This document shows, piece after piece, positions 1-6,137 of a stretch of 9,293 bases of DNA. The translations under genes were made by a program, and so were the position numbers. The stretch is from WVWN01 sp964563535 (lineage in GTDB: Bacteria; RBG-13-66-14; B26-G2; WVWN01): NCBI GenBank assembly GCA_964563535.1, contig CAZLXP010000105.1, positions 1-9,293 on the forward strand. The letters are read 5' to 3'. A model generated the notes under the pieces. It ran no database searches and was not told the origin of the DNA. It saw only the letters and a list, made by a program, of their open reading frames with translations. Each line of letters starts with the position of its first letter. Within the stretch, counting starts at the first letter, position 1.

Positions 1-1056
1 AAAAACGTCGACCCGATCGGCACCTGCGTCGGCATGCGCGGTTACCGGGTGCAGGCGGTGGTGCGCGAGCTCTCGGGCGAAAAAGTGGACATCGTGCGCT
101 TCGCCCCTTCGGTGGAAGAATTCACCCGCAACGCGCTGGCGCCGGCGCAGATCACGGGCCTCGAGGTAGACGAGGAAGCCCATCACGTCGTCGTCGTCGT
201 TCCGGAGAATCAACTCTCGCTGGCCATAGGCCGCGGCGGCCAGAACGTGCGGCTGGCCGCCAAATTGATCGGCTGGCACCTCGACATCATAAGCGAGCGC
301 GAACGCGAGGAGTTGGCCGTGCGCGAGGAGGCCGAGGCCGCCGCGTCGTACGACTTCCTCATCGCCATCCCCGGCGTCGGCGAAAAAACCGCGCTCGCGT
401 TATACGAGTACGGTTTCGGTACCGCCGACGATATATTGGCCGCCACACCCGAGGAGTTGGCCACCGTGCCCGGCATAGGCCCCAAGACCGCCGTCGGCCT
501 TAAAAATAAAGTGGCGGCCCGGTTGGCGGAGCTGGCCGAGCAAGGGCTCGAGGCCCCTAAGCCGGAGGATTATATGGAGGCGGCGCCGGCAGCCGCTAAG
601 AAAGGCGCCGAGGGCGCCGGGGGTGCCACGGGCGCGGAGGGCGAAGAAGGCGTCGAAGGCGCGGAGGGCGCGGAGGGCAAAGAAGGCGCCGAGGGCACGG
701 AAGGCGTCGAAGGCGCGGAGGGCGCGGAAGGCGTCGAGGGCGCGGAGGGTGCGGAAGGCGCCGAGGGCGCGGAAGGCGCGGAAGGCGTCGAGGGCGCGGA
801 AGGCGCGGAAGGCGTCGAGGGCGCGGAAGGCGTCGAGGGCGCGGAGGGTGCGGAAGGCGTCGAGGGCGCGGAGGGTGCGGAAGGCGTCGAGGGCGCGGAA
901 GGCGCGGAAGGCGCGGAGGGCGCGGAAGGTGCCGAGGGCGCGGAAGGTGCCGAGGGTGCGGAAGGCGTCGAGGGCGCGGAAGGCGGCGAAGGGGGCGGGG
1001 AGGCCGCGCCCGCCGGCGAACCCGGCTCCGAAGAGGAGGATTCCAAGCGGGGATGA
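1..1056 (+). CDS. nusA: Transcription termination/antitermination factor NusA, C-terminal part (5' end outside window)
   Basis: NusA binds RNA polymerase and nascent RNA and modulates pausing, termination and antitermination. The window opens in frame inside the KH1 domain: the first residues, KNVDPIGTCVGMRGYRVQAV, match the highly conserved NusA KH1 segment. KH2 follows, with the GRGGQNVRLA nucleic-acid loop at about 232-261. A pair of helix-hairpin-helix motifs (IPGVGEKTA and VPGIGPKTA) lies at about 346-525. The N-terminal RNAP-binding and S1 domains are missing only because the window starts late. An ATG at 34 is internal, not the start. After about residue 200 of the visible part the protein becomes a long tail of X-Glu-Gly repeats, then a short acidic end (SEEEDSKRG). 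The stop TGA is at 1054-1056. Identity is certain; the role of the tail is not known. Confidence 0.96.
   Translation, partial: KNVDPIGTCVGMRGYRVQAVVRELSGEKVDIVRFAPSVEEFTRNALAPAQITGLEVDEEAHHVVVVVPENQLSLAIGRGGQNVRLAAKLIGWHLDIISEREREELAVREEAEAAASYDFLIAIPGVGEKTALALYEYGFGTADDILAATPEELATVPGIGPKTAVGLKNKVAARLAELAEQGLEAPKPEDYMEAAPAAAKKGAEGAGGATGAEGEEGVEGAEGAEGKEGAEGTEGVEGAEGAEGVEGAEGAEGAEGAEGAEGVEGAEGAEGVEGAEGVEGAEGAEGVEGAEGAEGVEGAEGAEGAEGAEGAEGAEGAEGAEGVEGAEGGEGGGEAAPAGEPGSEEEDSKRG
607..993 (+). repeat. 43-unit X-Glu-Gly coding repeat in the nusA tail
   Basis: Forty-three consecutive 9-base units read in the nusA frame as three-residue units. Forty-one are X-E-G, with X mostly Ala or Val and occasionally Glu, Lys, Thr or Gly; the second and third units are AGG and ATG. 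The DNA alternates close variants such as gcggagggc, gcggaaggc and gtcgagggc, so it is also a purine-rich minisatellite-like array that could change length by slippage. Because the unit is a multiple of three and lacks stop triplets, other frames and the opposite strand stay open here and create false long ORFs. The encoded segment should be disordered and strongly acidic. Confidence 0.93.
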
Positions 1057-1058
1057 TA

Positions 1059-1071
1059 CGGGATGCTCCCG
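1059..1071 (+). other. Small hairpin in the nusA-infB gap
   Basis: CGGGA and TCCCG form a perfect 5-bp stem around a 3-base TGC loop just after the nusA stop. No T-run follows, so it does not look like an intrinsic terminator, and infB is probably still reached by read-through from nusA. It could be a minor RNA-stability element or chance. The rest of the gap (1072-1108) shows no clear promoter. Confidence 0.25.
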
Positions 1072-1108
1072 ACACGGAAAAGCGTTTCGTCCCTATCTGT
1101 TACTAAGC

Positions 1109-1114
1109 GAGGTG
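1109..1114 (+). promoter_or_regulatory. Ribosome binding site of infB (supports a TTG start)
   Basis: GAGGTG lies 7 bases before a TTG at 1122. The spacing fits a Shine-Dalgarno site, and the protein read from that TTG begins at the normal IF2 N-terminal domain, so the two lines of evidence agree on the rare start codon. Confidence 0.7.
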
Positions 1115-1121
1115 TTAAGCT

Positions 1122-3581
1122 TTGGCCGCCATAAGAAGGGTCCACGAAATTGCCAATTCGTTGGGCCGGACCAGCAAAGAACTGCTTGACGTGTTCCGGC
1201 AAATCGGCGTCGAGGCGAAGGCCGCGAATAGCGCGGTATCGCCCGAAGACGAGGCCAAACTGCGCGCTCACTTATTCGGCATAAAGGACCGCGGGCCCGA
1301 GAAGAGGCCGGTCGTCATTCCCGAGATGGCTAAGCCCTCGCCGGGGAAAGCCCGCCTGCGCAAGAAGGCTCCCCGCAAAACGGAAGAGGAACCGGCGCCG
1401 GCGCAAGCCGTCAAAGTGGCGGAGGCGGCGGCCGAGGCTGGCGAAGCCGCAGCCAAAGAAGCGCCGGGAGAAAAGGCCGCCGAAGCGGAAGCCGCCGGGG
1501 CCCCCCTGAGGGAAGGGGCCGCCGAAGAGGGTCGCGCGGCCTTGGCCGTCAAGGGGGAGGAAGTCGCGCCCGATAAAAAGGAAAAGCCGGTCAAAGTCAA
1601 GAAAGTGCCCCGCGTGGAAAAGGCCGATGTCCGGGTGGAGTTTCAGAAGGAAATCCTGGAGGACCGCGGCGCCGTCGTGCCGCCGGAAGCGCTCCGGCGG
1701 CTGGCGAAATCCGATAGGCCGGGCCGCCCGCGCCCCCGTCGGGCCCCCCGCGGCCGCGTCGAAAGGGGCGCCCGCGCCAAGAGGGGCGTGCCGGAGAGGT
1801 CGCACGCTTTCGCCCGCAAGGGTAAGGCCGCGCCGGCCGCCGAGCCTAAAGTTATCCCCAAGAAAAAGGTCCGCTTGCGGGCCGAGCAGACGCTGGGCGA
1901 ATTCGCGCTTGCGCTCGACATCTCCACCGAGAAGGTCGAGGGGTTCTTTAAAGACAAAGGTCGCCGCGACCTTACGACGGTGAGCATATTGAGCGTCGAC
2001 GAAATGGCGCAAGCGGCCCGGGAGTTCGGCTTCGACGTCGAGGCCCAAGCGGCCCCGCCGCAGCTCGTCCCCCGCAGGCCCGTCGTGGCCGTGTTGGGGC
2101 ACGTCGACCACGGCAAGACGACGCTTCTCGACGCCATCCGAAAAACGAACGTCGTGGCTTCCGAGTCCGGCGGGATTACGCAGCACATCGGCGCCTCCGT
2201 CGTGGAGACCCGATTCGGCGGCATCGTCTTTATAGATACTCCCGGCCACGAAATCTTCACCCAGATGCGGGCGCGGGGCGCCCAGGTTACGGACCTGGTC
2301 ATATTGGTGGTCGCGGCCGACGACGGCGTCATGCCCCAAACGTTGGAATCCATAAGTCACGCCAAAGCGGCCCGCGTCCCCGTCGTCGTGGCCATTACTA
2401 AAATGGACAAGGCGGAGGCAGACTCGCTGCGGGTTAAGCGCGGTTTGGCCGAGCACGGCGTTACGACCGAGGACTGGGGAGGCGAAGTGCTCTCGGCCGA
2501 GGTATCCGCTGTGCGGGGCGAGGGCTTGGACAAGCTTTTGGAAGCGGTGTCGCTCCAGTCGGAGATCATGGAACTGCGGGGCGACCCCGGCGCCCGGGCG
2601 AGGGGCGTGGTCATCGAGTCCACCCTCGACCGCGCCCGCGGCCCGGTTTTTACAGTTCTGGTGCAGCACGGCGTCCTCAAGGTGGGTGACTCTTTCGTAG
2701 TGGGCAACCGCGCCGGCCGGGTGCGGGCCCTGTTCGACGCCGCGGGCCGAAACGTGAAGGAGGCTGGTCCCGCCACGCCGGTTTCGGTGCTCGGCGGGGA
2801 GGGCATTACGGGCGCCGGCGACGTCCTGGTCGCCATGCCCGACGATAAAACGGCGCGCAGCCTGGCCGCGCTGCTGGCCGGCGAGGCCGGGGTCGAGGAA
2901 GTAGTCGAGCCGGCGTTCTCTCTCGACGATTGGTATCGCCGGATGGAGGAGGGGGGCCCGGCGGAATTGAACCTGGTTATCAAGGCGGACGTGGCGGGTT
3001 CGGCCGAAGCGCTCGTGGAGCACTTGGGCCGATTGGGCAACGACGAGGTGAGCGCCAAAATCCTCCACGCCAGCGTGGGGACGGTCAACGAGGGCGACGT
3101 GTTATTGGCGGGCACGTCGCGGGCGGTATTGATAGCCTACCGCGTGGCCGTGGAGACGAAGGCGAGGAAACTGGCCCAGCACGAGGGCGTAGAAATCCGT
3201 CATTACGACGTAATCTACGAAGCCATCGACGACGTGCGCGCGGCCCTCGAGGGGTTGCTCAAGCCCGAGATCGTCACCGAGGTCGTGGGCGCGGCGGAGG
3301 TAAGGCAAGTATTCGCCGTCTCGAGCTCGACGCGCGTCGCCGGGTGTATGGTGACCAGCGGCCGCGTTTTCCGCGGCGCCGCGGCGCGGGTCCTGCGCGG
3401 CGGCCAGGCAGTATACGAAGGCGCTATTTCGTCGCTGCGACGGTTCCGCGACGACGTGAAAGAGGTTCAGCAGGGGTTGGAGTGCGGCATCGTGGTGAGC
3501 GGTTTCGCGGAGGTGGCCGAGGGCGACGTCATCGAGGTCCTGGAAGAGCGCAGGATAGCGCGTCGCCTCGACGATAAATGA
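1122..3581 (+). CDS. infB: Translation initiation factor IF-2
   Basis: IF-2 is the GTPase that places fMet-tRNA on the 30S subunit and promotes subunit joining. The 819-residue product has an IF2 N-terminal helical domain (about 1-52, RRVHEIANSLGRTSKELLDV), a long charged low-complexity linker (about 53-245), a second small IF2_N-like domain (about 250-303), then the G domain. G1 is GHVDHGKT at residues 326-333, G2 is GGITQHIG with Thr353, G3 is DTPGHE from Asp372, G4 is TKMD at 426-429, and G5 is SAVRGEG from Ser462. Beta-barrel domain II, domain III and the tRNA-binding C-terminal barrel (ECGIVVSGF near the end) follow. G4 has Thr in place of the usual Asn of NKxD. The start is TTG with a good Shine-Dalgarno site. 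The stop overlaps the next ATG in an ATGA arrangement. No ylxR or L7Ae-like gene lies between nusA and infB. Confidence 0.98.
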   Translation: MAAIRRVHEIANSLGRTSKELLDVFRQIGVEAKAANSAVSPEDEAKLRAHLFGIKDRGPEKRPVVIPEMAKPSPGKARLRKKAPRKTEEEPAPAQAVKVAEAAAEAGEAAAKEAPGEKAAEAEAAGAPLREGAAEEGRAALAVKGEEVAPDKKEKPVKVKKVPRVEKADVRVEFQKEILEDRGAVVPPEALRRLAKSDRPGRPRPRRAPRGRVERGARAKRGVPERSHAFARKGKAAPAAEPKVIPKKKVRLRAEQTLGEFALALDISTEKVEGFFKDKGRRDLTTVSILSVDEMAQAAREFGFDVEAQAAPPQLVPRRPVVAVLGHVDHGKTTLLDAIRKTNVVASESGGITQHIGASVVETRFGGIVFIDTPGHEIFTQMRARGAQVTDLVILVVAADDGVMPQTLESISHAKAARVPVVVAITKMDKAEADSLRVKRGLAEHGVTTEDWGGEVLSAEVSAVRGEGLDKLLEAVSLQSEIMELRGDPGARARGVVIESTLDRARGPVFTVLVQHGVLKVGDSFVVGNRAGRVRALFDAAGRNVKEAGPATPVSVLGGEGITGAGDVLVAMPDDKTARSLAALLAGEAGVEEVVEPAFSLDDWYRRMEEGGPAELNLVIKADVAGSAEALVEHLGRLGNDEVSAKILHASVGTVNEGDVLLAGTSRAVLIAYRVAVETKARKLAQHEGVEIRHYDVIYEAIDDVRAALEGLLKPEIVTEVVGAAEVRQVFAVSSSTRVAGCMVTSGRVFRGAAARVLRGGQAVYEGAISSLRRFRDDVKEVQQGLECGIVVSGFAEVAEGDVIEVLEERRIARRLDDK

Positions 3582-3883
3582 GCGAACCCAAGAGGCCCTA
3601 TGTGGCGTTGTTGACCGTCACCGTCCGCTTGGCGGGCGCGCGCAGTTTGAAGGACAAACGGATGGTGGTACGCAGCTTGAAGGACGTGATGCGCTCGCGG
3701 TTCGGCGCCGCCGTCGCCGAGATCGACGGCTTAGACGAGACGACGCGCGCGGTCGTCGCGCTGGCGGGCGTGACCGGGGCGCGGCGCCAGGCGGACGCGC
3801 TGCTCGCCAAGTTCGAAGATCACCTCGAGCGACGGTTCGGCGACCTCGACCTGACGCTCGAGGGACAAGTGGTCCAGATTTAA
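3578..3883 (+). CDS. ylxP: DUF503 / YlxP-like protein
   Basis: This 101-residue protein belongs to the DUF503 (YlxP) family, which typically has about 90-100 residues and sits between infB and rbfA in many bacteria. The family signature is plain: a beta strand (VALLTVTVRLAGA), then SLKDKRMVVRSLKD at about 24-37, then SRFGAAVAEID, where many members have FNVSVAE. Its ATG overlaps the infB stop (ATGA), and there is no clear Shine-Dalgarno site nearby, so it is probably translated by ribosomes finishing infB. The family has been linked to ribosome biogenesis mainly by its gene neighbourhood; the precise biochemical role is not settled. Identity is secure, function is inferred. Confidence 0.9.
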   Translation: MSEPKRPYVALLTVTVRLAGARSLKDKRMVVRSLKDVMRSRFGAAVAEIDGLDETTRAVVALAGVTGARRQADALLAKFEDHLERRFGDLDLTLEGQVVQI

Positions 3884-3887
3884 AACG

Positions 3888-3911
3888 CGCTCCGGAGCGG
3901 CCTGGGGAGCG
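3888..3911 (+). promoter_or_regulatory. rbfA Shine-Dalgarno site with possible sequestering stem
   Basis: GGGGAG at 3904-3909 is the likely rbfA ribosome binding site. Upstream, CGCTCC (3888-3893) is complementary to GGAGCG (3906-3911), giving a 6-bp stem that would bury this site. CGCTCC also forms the left half of a 12-base palindrome (3888-3899), because GGAGCGG occurs twice (3894-3900 and 3906-3912). A local switch is possible but not shown; high G+C makes short complements common. Confidence 0.35.
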
Positions 3912-4304
3912 GTGAGCGGCGTGCCAGAAGAATTTCGCATCGCGCGGGTAGAGCGCTTAATCAATAAAGAGGTCGCGGACATCCTGGCCTCTCAAGTCGT
4001 GGAGCCGGCGGCGCACGCCGTGACCGTGTTGTGGGCCAGGGTGTCGCGGGATTTAAAATTCGCCGACGTATACGTGAGCGTCTACGGCGACGAGGAGCAG
4101 GTTTCGCGAAGTTTGACCGCGCTGGCGCGGTGTCGCCCTTTCGTTCAGAAGCAGATAGCCGCCCGCGTCCGGTTGCGGCGGACCCCCTACATCCGTTTCC
4201 GACTCGACGAGCAATACCGGAAGGCGGTGCGCGTCTTCGAGATCCTCAAAGAATTGGAAGCCGATGGACTATCCGGCGGCGGGGAAGATAGCGGAAGCGA
4301 TTAA
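3912..4304 (+). CDS. rbfA: 30S ribosome-binding factor RbfA
   Basis: RbfA is a small KH-fold protein that binds the 30S precursor and helps mature the 5' end region of 16S rRNA. The 130-residue reading is at the upper end of the family's usual size. It opens with RIARVERLINKEVADILAS, continues with the strand region LKFADVYVSVYGDEEQVSRS, and ends with the typical RLRRTPYIRFRLDEQYRKAVRVFEIL. The start is uncertain: GTG at 3912 lies only 2 bases from GGGGAG, whereas the in-frame GTG at 3921 lies 11 bases away and gives a protein beginning MPEEFRIARVERL. The second start is at least as plausible. The 3' end overlaps the next gene by 41 bases. Identity is firm from both motifs and position. Confidence 0.94.
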   Translation: MSGVPEEFRIARVERLINKEVADILASQVVEPAAHAVTVLWARVSRDLKFADVYVSVYGDEEQVSRSLTALARCRPFVQKQIAARVRLRRTPYIRFRLDEQYRKAVRVFEILKELEADGLSGGGEDSGSD

Positions 4305-5235
4305 GGCCGCGTCCCGGCTCGTGCTCGCGACCCACGCCGAGCCCGACGGCGACGCCGTGGCCAGCGTGCTCGCCTTGGCCCATACGCTGCGTTTTCTGGG
4401 GCGCGCCGCGGCGGTGTGGCCCTTGGAGGCGGTGCCGCGGCGCTACGCTTTCCTCCCCGGCTACGACGAGTTGACGCCGAGGGAGCCGCCCGCCTGGCGG
4501 GAGGGCGACGTCGTCGTAGCGCTCGACAGCGCCGACGAGTCGCGCTTGCCGGCGCCGGTGGCCGCGTTCGGCCGCGACGGCGGCGCTATCATTAACCTCG
4601 ACCACCACGCCTCCAACCGCGGCTTCGGCGCGTTGAGCTGGGTTGAACCCGCGGCCCCGGCGGCCGCCGCCCAGGTGTGGCTCGTCCTGCGGGAGCTGAC
4701 CGCGGCGCTGCCGGCGGCGGCGGCGCTGTGTCTCTACGTAGGCCTCGTAACCGATACCGGCAACTTCACCTATTCCAATACCAACCCGTGGGCTTTCGAC
4801 ATGGCCGCGGACCTGGTGAGGCGGGGCGTCTCGCCGGCCGACGTCGAGCGCGCGCTCTACCGACGTTACCCGCCGGCCTATATGAACGTGTTGGGGGAGG
4901 CGCTCGCCGGAATGAGGCGCCGGGGCGGCGTAGTATACATGACGATAACGCGGGGCGCGTTGGCGCGGGCCGGGGCGTCGGTCGAGGATACGGAGGGGAT
5001 AGTCGACTTCACCCGCCGCGTGGACGGCGGCCGCGTGGGGATCCTGTTTCGCGAGGAGGAGGGCGGCGTCAAGGTTTCGTTTCGCGCCGCCGAAGAGCTG
5101 GACGTGAGCGGCCTCGCCCTCGCCCGCGGCGGCGGCGGCCACGCCGCGGCGGCGGGCTGCTTCGTCGAGGGTTCGCTGGCCAAAGTCCGACGGGCCGTGC
5201 TGGCGGAGGTGGAGGAATGGCTGCGCCGGCGATAG
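4264..5235 (+). CDS. nrnA: DHH-DHHA1 phosphoesterase, nanoRNase / pAp phosphatase (NrnA type)
   Basis: NrnA-type enzymes degrade very short RNA oligonucleotides and dephosphorylate 3'-phosphoadenosine 5'-phosphate (pAp), using metal ions in the cytoplasm. The 323-residue product has the expected motifs: His24 and PDGDA with Asp28 and Asp30, ALDSAD with Asp88, the name-giving DHH at 113-115, and DTGNF with Asp164. The C-terminal DHHA1 substrate-binding domain carries GGGGHAAAAGC, His at 293. Length fits the family (about 310-330). The ATG lies inside the end of rbfA, overlapping it by 41 bases, with only a weak GGAAG close upstream, so coupling to rbfA translation is likely. The location between rbfA and truB is the usual one for this family. 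Substrate range (nanoRNA, pAp or cyclic dinucleotide products) cannot be fixed from sequence alone. Confidence 0.93.
   Translation: MDYPAAGKIAEAIKAASRLVLATHAEPDGDAVASVLALAHTLRFLGRAAAVWPLEAVPRRYAFLPGYDELTPREPPAWREGDVVVALDSADESRLPAPVAAFGRDGGAIINLDHHASNRGFGALSWVEPAAPAAAAQVWLVLRELTAALPAAAALCLYVGLVTDTGNFTYSNTNPWAFDMAADLVRRGVSPADVERALYRRYPPAYMNVLGEALAGMRRRGGVVYMTITRGALARAGASVEDTEGIVDFTRRVDGGRVGILFREEEGGVKVSFRAAEELDVSGLALARGGGGHAAAAGCFVEGSLAKVRRAVLAEVEEWLRRR
5205..5209 (+). promoter_or_regulatory. Ribosome binding site of truB
   Basis: GGAGG lies 7 bases before the ATG at 5217, inside the end of nrnA. It decides the truB start: the same frame is open from 4677, but that upstream part is only the shadow of nrnA in another frame. 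Confidence 0.75.
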
Positions 5236-6137
5236 GCGGCCTTATAAACGTGAACAAGGGCCGGGGGCCGACGTCGCACGACGTCGTCGAACTTGCGCGG
5301 CGCGCGCTCGGCACCGACCGCGCGGGTCACGCCGGAACGCTCGACCCCGCCGCCCACGGCGTGCTCCTCGTCCTCTTCGGCCGCGTTACGAGGCTCGCGC
5401 GCTTTTTCGCGGATTATAAGAAGGAGTACCGGGCCGTGATTAAGTTGGGGGCCGAGACGTCCACCGGCGACGACGAGGGGGATGTCCTCTACGAGCGCGA
5501 GGTCCCGCGCGGCACGTACGACGCGCTGGCGGCGGTGGCTCGCTCGTTCGTGGGCGAAATAGCGCAGGAGGTCCCTAAATTTTCGGCGGTCAAGCGCGGC
5601 GGCGAACCGCTCTACCGTAAAGCGCGCCGCGGCGAGGCCGTGACCGCGCCCACGCGGACGGTGACGGTCTACCGCCTCGACGTCGAGGACGTGGCGCCGC
5701 CCACTTTTACCGTCCATATCGAATGCGGCGGCGGCACGTACGTGCGCGCGCTCGCCCGGGACATGGGCCGCAAGCTGGGCGTGGGTGCTTATGTCGTAGA
5801 CCTGGCGCGGCTGGCGGTGGGGCCGTACGTCCTGGCCGACGCGCTGCCCCAGGAAAAGTTGACCGCCGGCGACGCGGAGGCGATATTCCGACCGCCGCAT
5901 TATACGCCGGCCGCGGCCCTTTTGCCGGAGCTTCAGGCCGCGAGGTTGTCCCCGCCGGAGGTGGCCGACGTGGCGCACGGGCGCCTGGTGGCGGCGCCCG
6001 TCGGTGCCGCCCCCGGTGCCGCCGTCCGCTTGCTGACGGCGGACGGCGCCCTTGTCGGCGTCGGCGTCGCCGCGGTGGGGGGCGGCGTCAAGCCGGACGT
6101 CGTATTCGTTGCGCCCGAAGAACTCGGTGACGGCTAG
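5217..6137 (+). CDS. truB: tRNA pseudouridine(55) synthase TruB
   Basis: TruB converts uridine 55 in the T loop of tRNAs to pseudouridine and also acts as a tRNA chaperone. The 306-residue product begins GGLINVNKGRGPTSHDVV, the standard TruB opening. The catalytic motif is GHAGTLDPAAHGVL, with the nucleophilic Asp at residue 43. Further family motifs are KKEYRAVIKLGAETSTGDDEGD and, later, CGGGTYVRALARDMG. The last 70 or so residues (LSPPEVADVAHGRL onward) form the C-terminal RNA-binding PUA-like domain. It overlaps nrnA by 19 bases and its TAG is followed directly by the next gene's ATG, with no spacer. Many bacteria have ribF and rpsO after truB; here neither is seen. Confidence 0.96.
   Translation: MAAPAIGGLINVNKGRGPTSHDVVELARRALGTDRAGHAGTLDPAAHGVLLVLFGRVTRLARFFADYKKEYRAVIKLGAETSTGDDEGDVLYEREVPRGTYDALAAVARSFVGEIAQEVPKFSAVKRGGEPLYRKARRGEAVTAPTRTVTVYRLDVEDVAPPTFTVHIECGGGTYVRALARDMGRKLGVGAYVVDLARLAVGPYVLADALPQEKLTAGDAEAIFRPPHYTPAAALLPELQAARLSPPEVADVAHGRLVAAPVGAAPGAAVRLLTADGALVGVGVAAVGGGVKPDVVFVAPEELGDG

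Noticed and set aside
1059..1089. Intrinsic terminator between nusA and infB
   Set aside because: The 5-bp stem at 1059-1071 and the weak GAAA/TTTC pairing after it lack a T-run, and the genes belong to a classic operon.
623..1189. Open + strand frame encoding a very basic Lys/Arg/Ala-rich, histone H1-like protein
   Set aside because: It is the second reading frame of the nusA 9-base repeat. The repeat has no stop triplets, so basic composition and openness follow automatically, and it runs into infB in the wrong frame with no ribosome binding site.
570..1271. Antisense ORF with Ser-Ala-Pro/Ser-Thr-Pro repeats resembling a mucin or cell-wall protein
   Set aside because: It is the reverse complement of the X-Glu-Gly repeat. 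Its openness is explained by the repeat and it overlaps two certain genes.
1272..3068. 598-codon antisense ORF opposite infB
   Set aside because: High G+C keeps antisense frames open. The translation shows no recognisable domain and lies entirely over the conserved infB frame.
4246..5142. 298-codon antisense ORF opposite nrnA
   Set aside because: Low-complexity Arg/Ala/Gly composition, no motif, and full overlap with a well-supported gene.
4677..5216. Upstream extension of the truB frame
   Set aside because: The translated segment is Arg/Gly-rich shadow sequence inside nrnA. TruB homology begins exactly after the ATG at 5217, which has a good ribosome binding site.
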